NCBI GenBank assembly: GCA_027435495.1
Contig: DAHZZC010000835.1
Location: 1-18,330, forward strand
DNA from: Planctomycetales bacterium
Lineage (GTDB): Bacteria > Planctomycetota > Planctomycetia > Isosphaerales > Isosphaeraceae
DNA: 18,330 bases
Reading direction: 5' to 3'
The position numbers and the translations under genes are program-made. Numbering within the stretch: the stretch's first letter is position 1; each line of letters starts with the position of its first letter. The notes below the pieces were generated by a model. That model did no database searches. It was not told the origin of the DNA and saw only the letters and a list, made by a program, of their open reading frames with translations. Below, piece after piece: positions 6,533 through 14,528 of the stretch.

Positions 6533-8134
6533 TCAGGTGAGACTCGCATAGGTGGAGACAATCGCGCGGGCCGTCCGGAGGCCGTCGACCGCGGCGCTGA
6601 CGATTCCGCCGGCATAACCGGCGCCCTCGCCGCACGGGAAGAGTCCGGCGATCCCCGGGCTCTGACGAGAGGTCGGGTCGCGGGGGATTCGGACCGGCGA
6701 GCTGCCTCGCGACTCGGGTCCGGTCAGGGTGGCGTCGCGGAGGAAGTGGCCGCCGAGGCGGCGGTCCATCGCCTTCAGGCCGATCTCGAGCGCCTCGACG
6801 ACCAGGTCGGGCAGGAAGAGGCGCAGGTCGAGGGTCTTGCCGCCGCGCTTGTAGCTGGTCGGGATCGCGCCTCGGCTTTCGCGGCCGGTGAGGAAGTCGC
6901 GGGCCCATTGCATCGGGGCGGCGTAGGTCCGTTCGCCTGCGAGGTACGCCAGGCGCTCGAACCGCTGCTGGTAGTGGATGCCGGCGAGCGGGTGGCTGCT
7001 CCCCAGTTCGTGAGGCTCGATCGTCACCACCAGCCCGCTGTTGGCGAACGGCGAGTCGTGGTAGCTCTCGCTCATCCCGTTGCTACAGAAGTAGCCGGGG
7101 TCGCTGACGCTCGGCATCACGTAGCCGCCGGCGCACATGCAGAACGTGAAGAGGTCGCGACGCCCCGCGCGGACCGAGGCGCTGTAGTCGGCGGCGCCGA
7201 GGGCCGGGTGGCCGGCGTTCGGGCCGTACCTCGCCCGGTCGATCGACGACTGCGGCTGCTCGATCCGGACGCCGAGCTGGAACGGCTTCGCCTCGATCGG
7301 GACCCCTCGGCGGAGGAGCATGCCATACGTGTCCCGGGCGCTGTGGCCGATCGCCAGGATCACCGCGTCGGCCGCGATGTGGCCCGACGACGTTCGGAGG
7401 CCCTTCAATCGGCCGTCGGCGATGTCGAGGTCCTCGACCAGGCAAGAGAACCGGACCTCGCCGCCCATCTCCTCGATCCGACGGCGGAGGGTGCGGACCA
7501 CCAGGGGGAGGCGGTTGGAGCCGAGGTGGGGCCGGTGCTCGTAGACGATCGAGGGCTTGCCGTGGCAGTCGGCCAGGATTTGAAGGACACGGTGGACGTC
7601 GGGGCCGGTCCCTCGTGAGGTGAGTTTGCCGTCGCTGAAGGTGCCTGCGCCTCCCTCGCCGAAGAGGTAGTTGCTCTCGGGGTCGAGCGGGCCGTTGTCG
7701 TCGAACCGGCGGACGTCGGCGACGCGGTCCTTGACGGCGCGTCCGCGTTCGAGGATCAGGGGGCGGTAGCCCGCCTCGGCGAGGAGGTAGCCGGCGATCA
7801 GGCCGGCGGGTCCCGAGCCGACGATTACCGGCCGGTGCTCCAGGGGTCGGCTGCCCGGCGCGGGCCAGTCGAACCGGTCGGGGACGAACGGGTGGACGTT
7901 GGGGAGGGTGCCGAAGCGGGCCTCGTCCGGCAGGCGGACCTCGGCCGAGTAGGTGAAGTGGATATCGTCGTGACTGCGGGCGTCGAGGCTCTTGCGGAGG
8001 ATGCGCCAGCCCTGGATCTCCGAGGGGCCCAGGCCCAGGCGCTCGGCGATCCGGGCGGGCAGGCCCTCCTCGGGCTCGCCCAGTTCGAGTCGGATGTTGG
8101 CGACGCGGATCGGCATGGTCGAGTGGGGTTCCAT
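6533..8134 (-). CDS. FAD-dependent dehydrogenase, COG2509 type
   Basis: The frame encodes 533 residues. After an N-terminal domain of about 95 residues, seen in COG2509 proteins, comes the dinucleotide-binding motif VIVGSGPAGLIAGYLLAEAG (103-122) with an acidic strand end (LILERG). NYLFGEGGAGTFSDGKLTSR (155-174) is a hallmark of this uncharacterised dehydrogenase family. The C-terminus, LFPCGEGAGYAGGIVSAAVD, closes the FAD site. The enzyme is presumably cytosolic and the substrate is unknown. The ATG at 8134 is given, but homologous proteins usually start near MPIRVANIRL, so the ATG at 8116 is equally possible; neither has a strong ribosome binding site. It heads a tight run with the DUF433/DUF5615 pair. 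Confidence 0.88.
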   Translation of the reverse strand: MEPHSTMPIRVANIRLELGEPEEGLPARIAERLGLGPSEIQGWRILRKSLDARSHDDIHFTYSAEVRLPDEARFGTLPNVHPFVPDRFDWPAPGSRPLEHRPVIVGSGPAGLIAGYLLAEAGYRPLILERGRAVKDRVADVRRFDDNGPLDPESNYLFGEGGAGTFSDGKLTSRGTGPDVHRVLQILADCHGKPSIVYEHRPHLGSNRLPLVVRTLRRRIEEMGGEVRFSCLVEDLDIADGRLKGLRTSSGHIAADAVILAIGHSARDTYGMLLRRGVPIEAKPFQLGVRIEQPQSSIDRARYGPNAGHPALGAADYSASVRAGRRDLFTFCMCAGGYVMPSVSDPGYFCSNGMSESYHDSPFANSGLVVTIEPHELGSSHPLAGIHYQQRFERLAYLAGERTYAAPMQWARDFLTGRESRGAIPTSYKRGGKTLDLRLFLPDLVVEALEIGLKAMDRRLGGHFLRDATLTGPESRGSSPVRIPRDPTSRQSPGIAGLFPCGEGAGYAGGIVSAAVDGLRTARAIVSTYASLT

Positions 8135-8265
8135 TCACCAGAGAGGACATTGAAAGCACAGAGGAGATGCCAGGAGGAGGGCCTCTCTATCGGGGGGTGG
8201 CTCGTCGGAGTTCACTCCATGTCCGTTGGGTCCTCTGTGATGGGTCAAGCCGCGCTTCGGCCTCA

Positions 8266-9981
8266 TCAGGCGATGGGTCCGAAGCAGATGAGGGTGATGT
8301 CGTCGACCTGGGTGTGCCCGGCGGAGAACTCGCGGATGTCCTGGAGGAGGGCGCGGCCGACGGCCTCGGGTCCCCCCTGCGACTCGGCGAGTTTGCGGAT
8401 GAGGCGTCGGTTCTCGCGCGAGTCGTAGAGTTCCTCGCGGAGGTTGCGGGCGTCGGTGACGCCGTCGGAGAAGACGCAGACGACGTCGCCGGGGTGGAGC
8501 GGGACGACGGTCTGATGGTACTCGGCGTCGGGGATGATTCCGATCGGGAAGCCGGCGACCTCCTCGCCGATCTCCTCGACGTTGCCGCCGGCGCGTCGGA
8601 TCAGGATGTGGAGGTGTCCGGCCGAGGCGAGGGTGAGGGTCCTGGCCTTCACGTCGAGGACGCTCAGGCTCAACGTGATGAACTTCTCCTCGATTCCGGC
8701 GGAGAAGAGCAGGGTGTTCAACTCGTTGGCCGCGGTGGCCGGTGCGTTCTCGGTGAGGATGCAATAGCGGCTGTCGCCGGAGAACTTGGCCATCATCAGG
8801 GCGGCGGCGACGCCTTTGCCCGAGACGTCGCCGAGTGCGATCGCCGTTCGGTCGCTGGGCAGGGGGACGAAGTCGTAGTAGTCGCCGCCGACCTCATAGG
8901 CTGGGTCGTAGTGGGCGAAGAACTCGAAGCCGGGGATGGCCGGGACGGACTGGGGGAGGAACCGCTTTTGCACCTGCTCGGCGAGCCGGAGGTCGCGGTT
9001 GAGCCGCTCGCGTTCCAGGAGCGACTCGTGCATCGCGGCGTTCTGGATCGCGATGGCGGCCTGGCCGGCGACCGCGGCGAGGACATCGAGGTCCTCCTGG
9101 CCGAACTGCTTGCGGTCGCTGGTGTCGAGCTGGATGATCCCCAGGGCCTCCTTGTCGGGGGTGAGTAGCGGAACGCACATCACCGACCGGATCTTGAGGT
9201 CCGCGATCGAGGCGCTGGTTGGGAGGTTCTGGTCGGAGCCGGCATCCTGGCTGAGGACGGCCTTCTTCTGGCCGAGGACATGGTTAACGATTGACCGGCT
9301 GATGCTCACCGGGATCTCGTCCGAGGGGACGGTCGCGTTGAAGTTGGGCCGGCGAGCGCCCTGGGGGCGGTATCGGAAGGCCTTTCGGACGAGCCGCTTG
9401 GTCTCGGGATCGACGAGGACCAGGAAGAGGCGTTCGGCCTGGGGGAAGAACTCCATCAGCGAGTCGAGGACCTTGGGGGCGACGGTCTCGATGTGCAGAT
9501 CGCTGGAGAGGTTGCGGGCGATCTCGATGATGGCCTTGAGCGTGACCTCGGGGCGGACGAGGCTCGCCATGGTGCTGGAGCGTGAGGCGTCGAGGGTATG
9601 GAGGTGGGCGATGTCGGCCGAGTCGGCCTCGTTGACGATCATGATGTCGCCGGGCGGGCGACTGGGGCCGCTCTCGGCAGGGAGCCTGGGGTAGAAGAGG
9701 AACTCGACGTCGCAGATATTGATCCGATCGCCGGGGATGAGGCGGTGGTCGACGCCCGGGATGACCTTGTTGTTGTTGACCTTGGTGGTATTCCGGGAGT
9801 TGAGGTCGGCGAGGAAGAAGTCGTCGCCGCGCCGGTAGATTTCGGCGTGACGTCGGCTGACGCCGTTGGGGTCGAGGACGAGGTGGCAATACTCGGGGGA
9901 GCGGCCGATCACCATTCGATCGGGCTTGAGCTCGATGATCTGCCCGGCCGATTCACCGTTGGCTCGTTTCAGGAATGCCAT
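8266..9981 (-). CDS. FHA-GAF-SpoIIE (PP2C) serine/threonine phosphatase
   Basis: The 571-residue protein has three domains. An FHA domain (about 5-98) carries MVIGRSPE (23-30), NGVSRRHAEI (39-48) and LNSRNTTKV (60-68), the phosphothreonine-binding loops. A GAF domain (about 145-315) ends in GIIQLDTSDRKQFGQEDL. A short coiled coil (320-340) leads to an RsbU/SpoIIE-type PP2C domain (350-571) with its metal aspartates in GGDYYDF (365-371), GDVSGKG (384-390), SDGVTD (505-510) and QVDDITL. It probably removes phosphate from Ser/Thr of an anti-sigma-antagonist-like partner in response to a GAF signal. The ATG at 9981 (MAFLKRANGE) is preferred because planctomycete homologues begin this way; an ATG at 9987 shares the same G-rich upstream. 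A kinase gene precedes it by 179 bp. Confidence 0.92.
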   Translation of the reverse strand: MAFLKRANGESAGQIIELKPDRMVIGRSPEYCHLVLDPNGVSRRHAEIYRRGDDFFLADLNSRNTTKVNNNKVIPGVDHRLIPGDRINICDVEFLFYPRLPAESGPSRPPGDIMIVNEADSADIAHLHTLDASRSSTMASLVRPEVTLKAIIEIARNLSSDLHIETVAPKVLDSLMEFFPQAERLFLVLVDPETKRLVRKAFRYRPQGARRPNFNATVPSDEIPVSISRSIVNHVLGQKKAVLSQDAGSDQNLPTSASIADLKIRSVMCVPLLTPDKEALGIIQLDTSDRKQFGQEDLDVLAAVAGQAAIAIQNAAMHESLLERERLNRDLRLAEQVQKRFLPQSVPAIPGFEFFAHYDPAYEVGGDYYDFVPLPSDRTAIALGDVSGKGVAAALMMAKFSGDSRYCILTENAPATAANELNTLLFSAGIEEKFITLSLSVLDVKARTLTLASAGHLHILIRRAGGNVEEIGEEVAGFPIGIIPDAEYHQTVVPLHPGDVVCVFSDGVTDARNLREELYDSRENRRLIRKLAESQGGPEAVGRALLQDIREFSAGHTQVDDITLICFGPIA

Positions 9982-10160
9982 ACCCATCCCCCCCTCTCGG
10001 CCGCCGATGGATGCTGGGCCGTCGCCCGAACGTTCGGGTCGCCGCGTCCCTTCGTACAGGCCGCCGATGTCGCGCCCGACGATCTCCGCTGAAACACGAT
10101 ACCACAGACACGCAAGCACGAAAGTGAAGGCGAAGAGTAAGCGGTCCGAGGCGGGCCGGC

Positions 10161-11993
10161 TCAGTTGCTGGAGTTGGGTCCGGCGCGGGCGGGTCGCGGG
10201 GCGTTGACGGCGGGTCCGCCGAGCTCGATCCGATTGAGGTGGAGCATCAGCCGCTGCATCGCCCGGCGAAGTGGGGCCTCGATGGCCTGGGTGCTGGTGC
10301 CGCGGCGGACGACCTTGACGGCGTCGGCGCAGATCTCCAGGCCGAGCGAGACCAGGGTCGGGTCGTACATGCTGGGGACCTCGGTGTCGACCAGGCGCTG
10401 GAAGCCGGATTCGACGGCGCCCAGGTCTCCCTTCTCCAGGTCCATGGCGATCCGGATCAGGGCGGCGAGGTCGCGGTCGCGGTGCTGAGCCTGCTTCCAG
10501 GCGGAGAGTTCGGCGGCCAGCACGGCGAGGGCGTCGACCTCGTGGCGGCGGTACCAGAGGCGGGCGAGCTGGACGTAGGCGCGCGAGGCGGCGTCGTGGG
10601 CGCGGGGGTGGCGGCCGGGGACGGCGAGCCAGGCGGCGGCCCAGTTCTCGCGAGGGGCGTCGAAGAGGGCGTAGCGGATCTGCTCCTCGGCGTTCTCCTT
10701 GGTGGGGATGTGTTCCCAGTCTGGGTCGACCCAGAGGGCGGGGGCCAGTTTGGCGGATTCGTCGGGCATCGAGAGGACGTCGGGCGATCGGGCCGACCAG
10801 CCGGCGGCGGCGCCGGCGCCCAGGCCGATGATGGCGGCGACGGTTGCGGCGATCCCGCGGAAGCGGGCGGCTGGTCGGCTCCCGTCGGCCTCGGTGCTGG
10901 TCTCGGCAGGGGCGGTCCCGGGTTCCTGGGTGTGGGGCGCGGTTGGGGCCGTGGTGGCGGCGGGGGCCGGTCGTTCGCGGGGCCGGGTTGGAGCGGGAGC
11001 GGTTGGGCTGGTTGGGCCGTGGCGGGGCGTCTCCTCGGTCCGGAGTGATGGGGCCTCGATGGCCTCGGTGGTCTGGCCAGCGGCTGGCGAGGGGATCACC
11101 TCGCGAAGTTTCGAGAGTTCGGCGAGCATCTCGGCGGCTGACTGGAAGCGGTCGGCCGGGTTTTTGGCCATCAGCTTCATCACCAGCCGGTCGATCTCGA
11201 GCGGGAGGTCGGGGCGGTGGGCGAGCAGGCTGCTGGGGATTTCGCGGACCTGCTTCAGCGCCATGGCGACGGGAGAGTCGGCCTTGAAGGGCGGGACGCC
11301 GGCCAGCATGAAGTAGTAGGTGGCGCCGAGCGAGTACAGGTCGCTCCGGTGGTCGAGGGTGAAGCCCTGGGCCTGCTCGGGGCTCATGTAGGCTGGGGTT
11401 CCCATGGTGATCCCGGTCTGGGTGATCTGGGGGCCATCCTCGTCGATCTGGCGGCAGAGTCCGAAGTCGGCGACCTTGACGCGACCTCGCCGGTTGATCA
11501 GCAGGTTCTCGGGTTTGATGTCGCGGTGGATGATGCCGGCCTCACCAGCGGCGCCGATGGCCTGGCCGGTTTGCTTCATGATGGAGTAGGCCTGGGCGAG
11601 ATCGAGCGGCCCGCGACGGGCGATGTACTCGCGGAGGTTGGTCCCCTCGACGTACTCCATGGCGATGTAGTGGACCCCGTCGTGCTGGCTCATGGCGTAG
11701 ACGTGCACGATGTTGGGGTGGTTGAGCTTGGCGACGGCGATGGCCTCGGCCTCGAACCGCTCGCGATAGCCGGGCTTGGCGAGGACGTCGGGTCGAAGGA
11801 CCTTGAGGGCGACGGGGCGATTGAGGCTCAACTGAGTGGCGAGGTAGACCTCGCCCATGCCGCCTCGGCCGAGCAGGCGCTCGACGTGGAAGTCGCCGAT
11901 GGTGGCGCCCGCGAGCTCGCCCTCGGAAGCGCGGTCGAGGATCTGCGCGAGGGTTTCGTCGCCAGGCTGGGGTTTCCGATGAACGGGGCTCAT
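10161..11993 (-). CDS. transmembrane Hanks-type serine/threonine protein kinase
   Basis: The protein has 610 residues. The kinase domain (about 35-293) has the glycine loop LLGRGGMGEVY (40-50), the lysine in VALKV (Lys64), the catalytic loop IIHRDIKPENLL (154-165, Asp159), the DFG motif (177-179) and the activation-end sequence GTPAYMSPEQ. A Pro/Thr/Ala-rich linker (about 303-375) leads to a single membrane segment (380-399, GIAATVAAIIGLGAGAAAGW). About 210 extracytoplasmic residues follow, helical and possibly TPR-like (RAYVQLARLWYRRHEVDALA). The start at 11993 (MSPVHRKPQP) begins just before the kinase domain; upstream residues in the same frame read like noncoding leader. Its likely partner is the FHA phosphatase downstream on the same strand. 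Confidence 0.92.
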   Translation of the reverse strand: MSPVHRKPQPGDETLAQILDRASEGELAGATIGDFHVERLLGRGGMGEVYLATQLSLNRPVALKVLRPDVLAKPGYRERFEAEAIAVAKLNHPNIVHVYAMSQHDGVHYIAMEYVEGTNLREYIARRGPLDLAQAYSIMKQTGQAIGAAGEAGIIHRDIKPENLLINRRGRVKVADFGLCRQIDEDGPQITQTGITMGTPAYMSPEQAQGFTLDHRSDLYSLGATYYFMLAGVPPFKADSPVAMALKQVREIPSSLLAHRPDLPLEIDRLVMKLMAKNPADRFQSAAEMLAELSKLREVIPSPAAGQTTEAIEAPSLRTEETPRHGPTSPTAPAPTRPRERPAPAATTAPTAPHTQEPGTAPAETSTEADGSRPAARFRGIAATVAAIIGLGAGAAAGWSARSPDVLSMPDESAKLAPALWVDPDWEHIPTKENAEEQIRYALFDAPRENWAAAWLAVPGRHPRAHDAASRAYVQLARLWYRRHEVDALAVLAAELSAWKQAQHRDRDLAALIRIAMDLEKGDLGAVESGFQRLVDTEVPSMYDPTLVSLGLEICADAVKVVRRGTSTQAIEAPLRRAMQRLMLHLNRIELGGPAVNAPRPARAGPNSSN

Positions 11994-12289
11994 GGTCGGG
12001 GATTGCCTGCCTCTGCGACGGTTGGATTCTGGGCGGCTCGGCCCCGGGCCGGCATCGTTCCTGTAGACTAGTTTATAGAAAACGCAAACGAGTGGAAAAG
12101 GGGAAACGGTCCGGCGGTGTGCCGGCCGGGAAGGAATGCGAGGGGACGGCGTTGTCTCGCGACCCCTGGCGGCGGTATCGTGGAGGGGAGGACGTATGGG
12201 CGGCCGGATTCCGTCGCGTCGGCGGATCGGCCATCCTCTGGGCATCGATCGCCGGGGGGCCCGTCACGGGCTCGATGCGGAGGTGGGTG
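11994..12289. other. divergent intergenic region between the kinase and exported-protein genes
   Basis: The stretch from about 12061 to 12110 is locally A/T-rich against the GC-rich background and holds the best promoter candidate seen here for the kinase, listed separately. For the plus-strand gene a weak pair is visible: TTGTCT at 12152-12157, then 18 bases, then TATCGT at 12176-12181. The end of the run-on minus-strand frame, TAG-equivalent at 12068, also falls in this region. Confidence 0.4.
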
Positions 12290-14215
12290 ATGCGACGATC
12301 GGGCCGACTCTGGCACCGTCTGTCCGCGCTGGTCGGGTCGTCGCTGGTTGTGGCGGCGGTCGCGACGTTGGTCCCGACGACCGGCCGAGGCCAGATCATC
12401 ACCAACGTCGGCGGCCAGGTGCCTCTGGTCTTCGACCAGGTGGTCAGCCAGCCGATGGGTCTGCCGCAGCTCCCGCCGCAGGGGGCCTGGGGCGAGATCA
12501 TCAACGTCACCTCGCGCTGGATCGTCATCCAGAACCATAACGGGCAGCAGTTCCCGATCGCGCTGGAGGACATCGGCGAGTTCCTCGTCCGGTGGCCGAC
12601 CACCCTCGATGCACTGACCAACGCGACGATGGTCGAGGCCGTGGGCCAGGATCTGGGCAACAATGTCGTGCAGACCGAGCACATCGACGTTTTTGAGGGA
12701 TCCGATCGGACGCTGGTGGCGCCGACTTACAACAGTCTTCTGCCGAACAACGCGATGGTGACGACGCTCGACCCGGGCTTCTATCGGTACATGAGCCCCT
12801 GGGACTACGGTGGGCAGAACATGCTCTTCGGCTGGGCTTACCCGGTCGCCCCGACCGGCGGCGGCTACGGCGGCCTGCCGACCCGGCTGCACGTCGTCGG
12901 TTCGGCGATCAACCGGGTTCCGATCCAGCTTGCGATCCCCGGGAACAACATCGCCACGGTCGTCCCGTTCGCGGGGAACCTGAGCATCACCCAGGTCACC
13001 CGGGGGAACATCGACCACGTTCGGAAGGGGGACTACGCCTTCATGATGCCCCAGCAGATCGGGGAGCGTGGGCTGATCCTCTCGCAGTTCATCCTGTACA
13101 AGAAGATCCCGTTGGCCCAGTTCAACCCGGCGGCCATCCGGTGAGGAGTCGGGGGCGATTGGGTTCGTTTCGCGATTTTGATGGCGGGCGGCCTCGCGAC
13201 GGGCGCGGTAAAAGGTGTCGATGGATCTGAGGAAGGACCGATTGCAGGCCGCCTGATATCGCCGGAGGAGTTCGCCCTCGCGTGAGCTGTCGAAGGCCGC
13301 GCGGTCGGCGGTGGTGTCTCGGGTTTCGGCCTCGCGCTCCCGGTGGATGGCGAGGAGACATCGGAGCCGATCAGACTGCTGATCGACGAGGGCGAGCAGC
13401 GCCTCGCGGCCCGATTGGGGATCTTGAGGAGTTCGGGCGTCGACCTGTCGTCCCTTCAATCGCCGGCAGAAGACATTCATCTCGCCGTCCGCCATCTCGG
13501 CGAACTGGTCGGAGAAGGTGTGTAGATTGTTTGGGCTCATGGCGCGACAGGCGAGATAGATGGAGAGGATCCGGTCGTCGTCGAGGGCGTCGAGGGGCTG
13601 CTTTCCGAGCAGTCGGACGGCGCGAAAGCGATCGGGGCCCTGCCACTTCCGGCCCTGGTCGAGGATCGTTCGGAGGTCGGCCCATCGTTCGAGGAGCCAG
13701 AGGCAACCGGCGGCGGTTGCCTCCAGGCGGATGACCAGTCGGGCGGGCTCGTTGGGGTCGTCGATCCCGGCGGGACGCGAGACCTGGGGATTCGAACGAT
13801 GATCGTCGGTGTGCGGGTAGAAGGCGATGTGACCGCGGACGTCCGAGAAGAGTCGTCGGCCGAGGTCGACGATCTCCTCGGCCTCTCGGGTGGTCCGGTC
13901 GGCGGCGGGGCCTCGCGAGGGGTCGGAGAGTCGGGCGGCGATCGCCCGATCGGCGCGGTCGAGCTGCCAGGAGGTGTGAGCGGCGCGCTCGATCAGATAG
14001 CTCTGAAGGGCGCCGGTCGGTCGGACCTCGTCCTTCCAGGTCTCGACTCGAATCTGGAGAACCTGGGGATCCTCGCCGGGGATGACGGCGGTCTCGGCGG
14101 TGAGCCCGTGCTTCAGCGCGTTCAGACGCGAGCGTTGCTTGCCTTCCTCCGTTTTCGGTCCGGTGCTCTTCTGGGCATTCCGACGGTTCGCCTCGATCTG
14201 TTCGTCCGTCGCCAT
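12068..14215 (-). CDS. planctomycete-type hypothetical protein whose frame runs on antisense through its neighbour
   Basis: The ATG at 14215 has GGGGAGG eight bases upstream. The first 38 residues, with RRNAQKSTGPKTEEGKQRSR and LNALKHGLTA, form a motif I associate with a large family of uncharacterised proteins in planctomycetes and some other phyla. The next 310 residues are helical and Arg/Asp-rich (for example RLVIRLEATAAGCLWLLERW), with no catalytic signature. Family-like sequence ends near residue 350 (RETNPIAP, about 13,165). No stop follows until 12068, so the formal product is 715 residues. The last 358 are Arg/Asp/His/Pro-rich and are the exact codon-for-codon complement of the exported-protein gene and its leader. 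The natural stop was probably lost or lies in the overlap. Confidence 0.7.
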   Translation of the reverse strand: MATDEQIEANRRNAQKSTGPKTEEGKQRSRLNALKHGLTAETAVIPGEDPQVLQIRVETWKDEVRPTGALQSYLIERAAHTSWQLDRADRAIAARLSDPSRGPAADRTTREAEEIVDLGRRLFSDVRGHIAFYPHTDDHRSNPQVSRPAGIDDPNEPARLVIRLEATAAGCLWLLERWADLRTILDQGRKWQGPDRFRAVRLLGKQPLDALDDDRILSIYLACRAMSPNNLHTFSDQFAEMADGEMNVFCRRLKGRQVDARTPQDPQSGREALLALVDQQSDRLRCLLAIHREREAETRDTTADRAAFDSSREGELLRRYQAACNRSFLRSIDTFYRARREAARHQNRETNPIAPDSSPDGRRVELGQRDLLVQDELREDQPTLPDLLGHHEGVVPLPNVVDVPPGDLGDAQVPRERDDRGDVVPGDRKLDRNPVDRRTDDVQPGRQAAVAAAGRGDRVSPAEEHVLPTVVPGAHVPIEARVERRHHRVVRQKTVVSRRHQRPIGSLKNVDVLGLHDIVAQILAHGLDHRRVGQCIEGGRPPDEELADVLQRDRELLPVMVLDDDPARGDVDDLAPGPLRRELRQTHRLADHLVEDQRHLAADVGDDLASAGRRDQRRDRRHNQRRPDQRGQTVPESARSSHHPPPHRARDGPPGDRCPEDGRSADATESGRPYVLPSTIPPPGVARQRRPLAFLPGRHTAGPFPLFHSFAFSIN
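12070..12098 (-). promoter_or_regulatory. candidate sigma-70-like promoter for the kinase gene
   Basis: On the minus strand TTTCCA (12098-12093) and TAAACT (12075-12070) are separated by 17 bases. Each matches four of six consensus positions, inside the only A/T-rich patch of the region and about 77 bases upstream of the kinase ATG. Confidence 0.35.
12290..13144 (+). CDS. exported protein of unknown function
   Basis: The 284-residue protein starts MRRSGRLWHRLSALVGSSLV, a basic and hydrophobic Sec-type signal, with likely cleavage before or near residue 35 (GRGQ-IITNV). The mature part is rich in Asn, Gln, Gly and Pro with beta-strand-like segments such as WGEIINVTSRWIVIQNHNGQ and ends QFILYKKIPLAQFNPAAIR. 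No catalytic motif or known domain is recognised. The ATG at 12290 is chosen because GGAGGTG lies four bases upstream; an ATG at 12275 is the alternative. The open frame extends upstream to 12092, but that part reads as leader. The whole gene is antisense to the 3' half of the minus-strand gene starting at 14215. Codon phase and composition show this strand to be the real one here. Confidence 0.8.
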   Translation: MRRSGRLWHRLSALVGSSLVVAAVATLVPTTGRGQIITNVGGQVPLVFDQVVSQPMGLPQLPPQGAWGEIINVTSRWIVIQNHNGQQFPIALEDIGEFLVRWPTTLDALTNATMVEAVGQDLGNNVVQTEHIDVFEGSDRTLVAPTYNSLLPNNAMVTTLDPGFYRYMSPWDYGGQNMLFGWAYPVAPTGGGYGGLPTRLHVVGSAINRVPIQLAIPGNNIATVVPFAGNLSITQVTRGNIDHVRKGDYAFMMPQQIGERGLILSQFILYKKIPLAQFNPAAIR

Positions 14216-14528
14216 CGTCGAGCCTCCCCGGTTGTTCGGCCTCGGGTTGCGACCACTTCCAGGAATCACGCGCTTTGCGGACACTGTCGACACGGAGTGT
14301 AGGAAAACTTCGGGGGCTTCCCTGGTTTTCATGGGGATTTCGCCGGATTGGGGAGCGGCGTGTGCGGATTGTGTGGGATTGGGGGGGTGGCGTGGTTGTG
14401 AGGGGTCGGAATTCCGACGTTTGAGGATGCTGGAAGATGAGTGGCCCAGGGGCTCACGATCGTGACGGGGATGCTGAGAGGACTGGGTTCTGGGACGGTC
14501 CTTGACTTCATGGGAGTCCGCGGCCACG
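14216..14528. other. 313-bp divergent intergenic region with two 12-bp palindromes
   Basis: This region lies between the minus-strand gene starting at 14215 and the ketosynthase pair. It holds two perfect 12-bp palindromes, TCGGAATTCCGA (14406-14417) and TCACGATCGTGA (14454-14465), 36 bases apart, and a G-rich patch on the plus strand at about 14370-14405. No clear promoter elements are visible. Confidence 0.45.

Noticed and set aside
5948..7618. 556-codon plus-strand frame opposite the toxin-antitoxin pair and FAD dehydrogenase
   Set aside because: The minus strand carries recognised DUF5615, DUF433 and COG2509 signatures; the plus frame has Val/Asp/Arg-rich shadow composition.
12068..13144. 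Deliberate dual coding of the antisense overlap
   Set aside because: The minus-strand tail has shadow-type composition (Arg, Asp, His, Pro) and no recognisable domain; its openness is explained by codon use on the plus strand.
14370..14405. G-quadruplex in the G-rich patch before the ketosynthase pair
   Set aside because: Only three closely spaced G runs are present; the fourth lies 14 bases away, so the strict pattern is not met.
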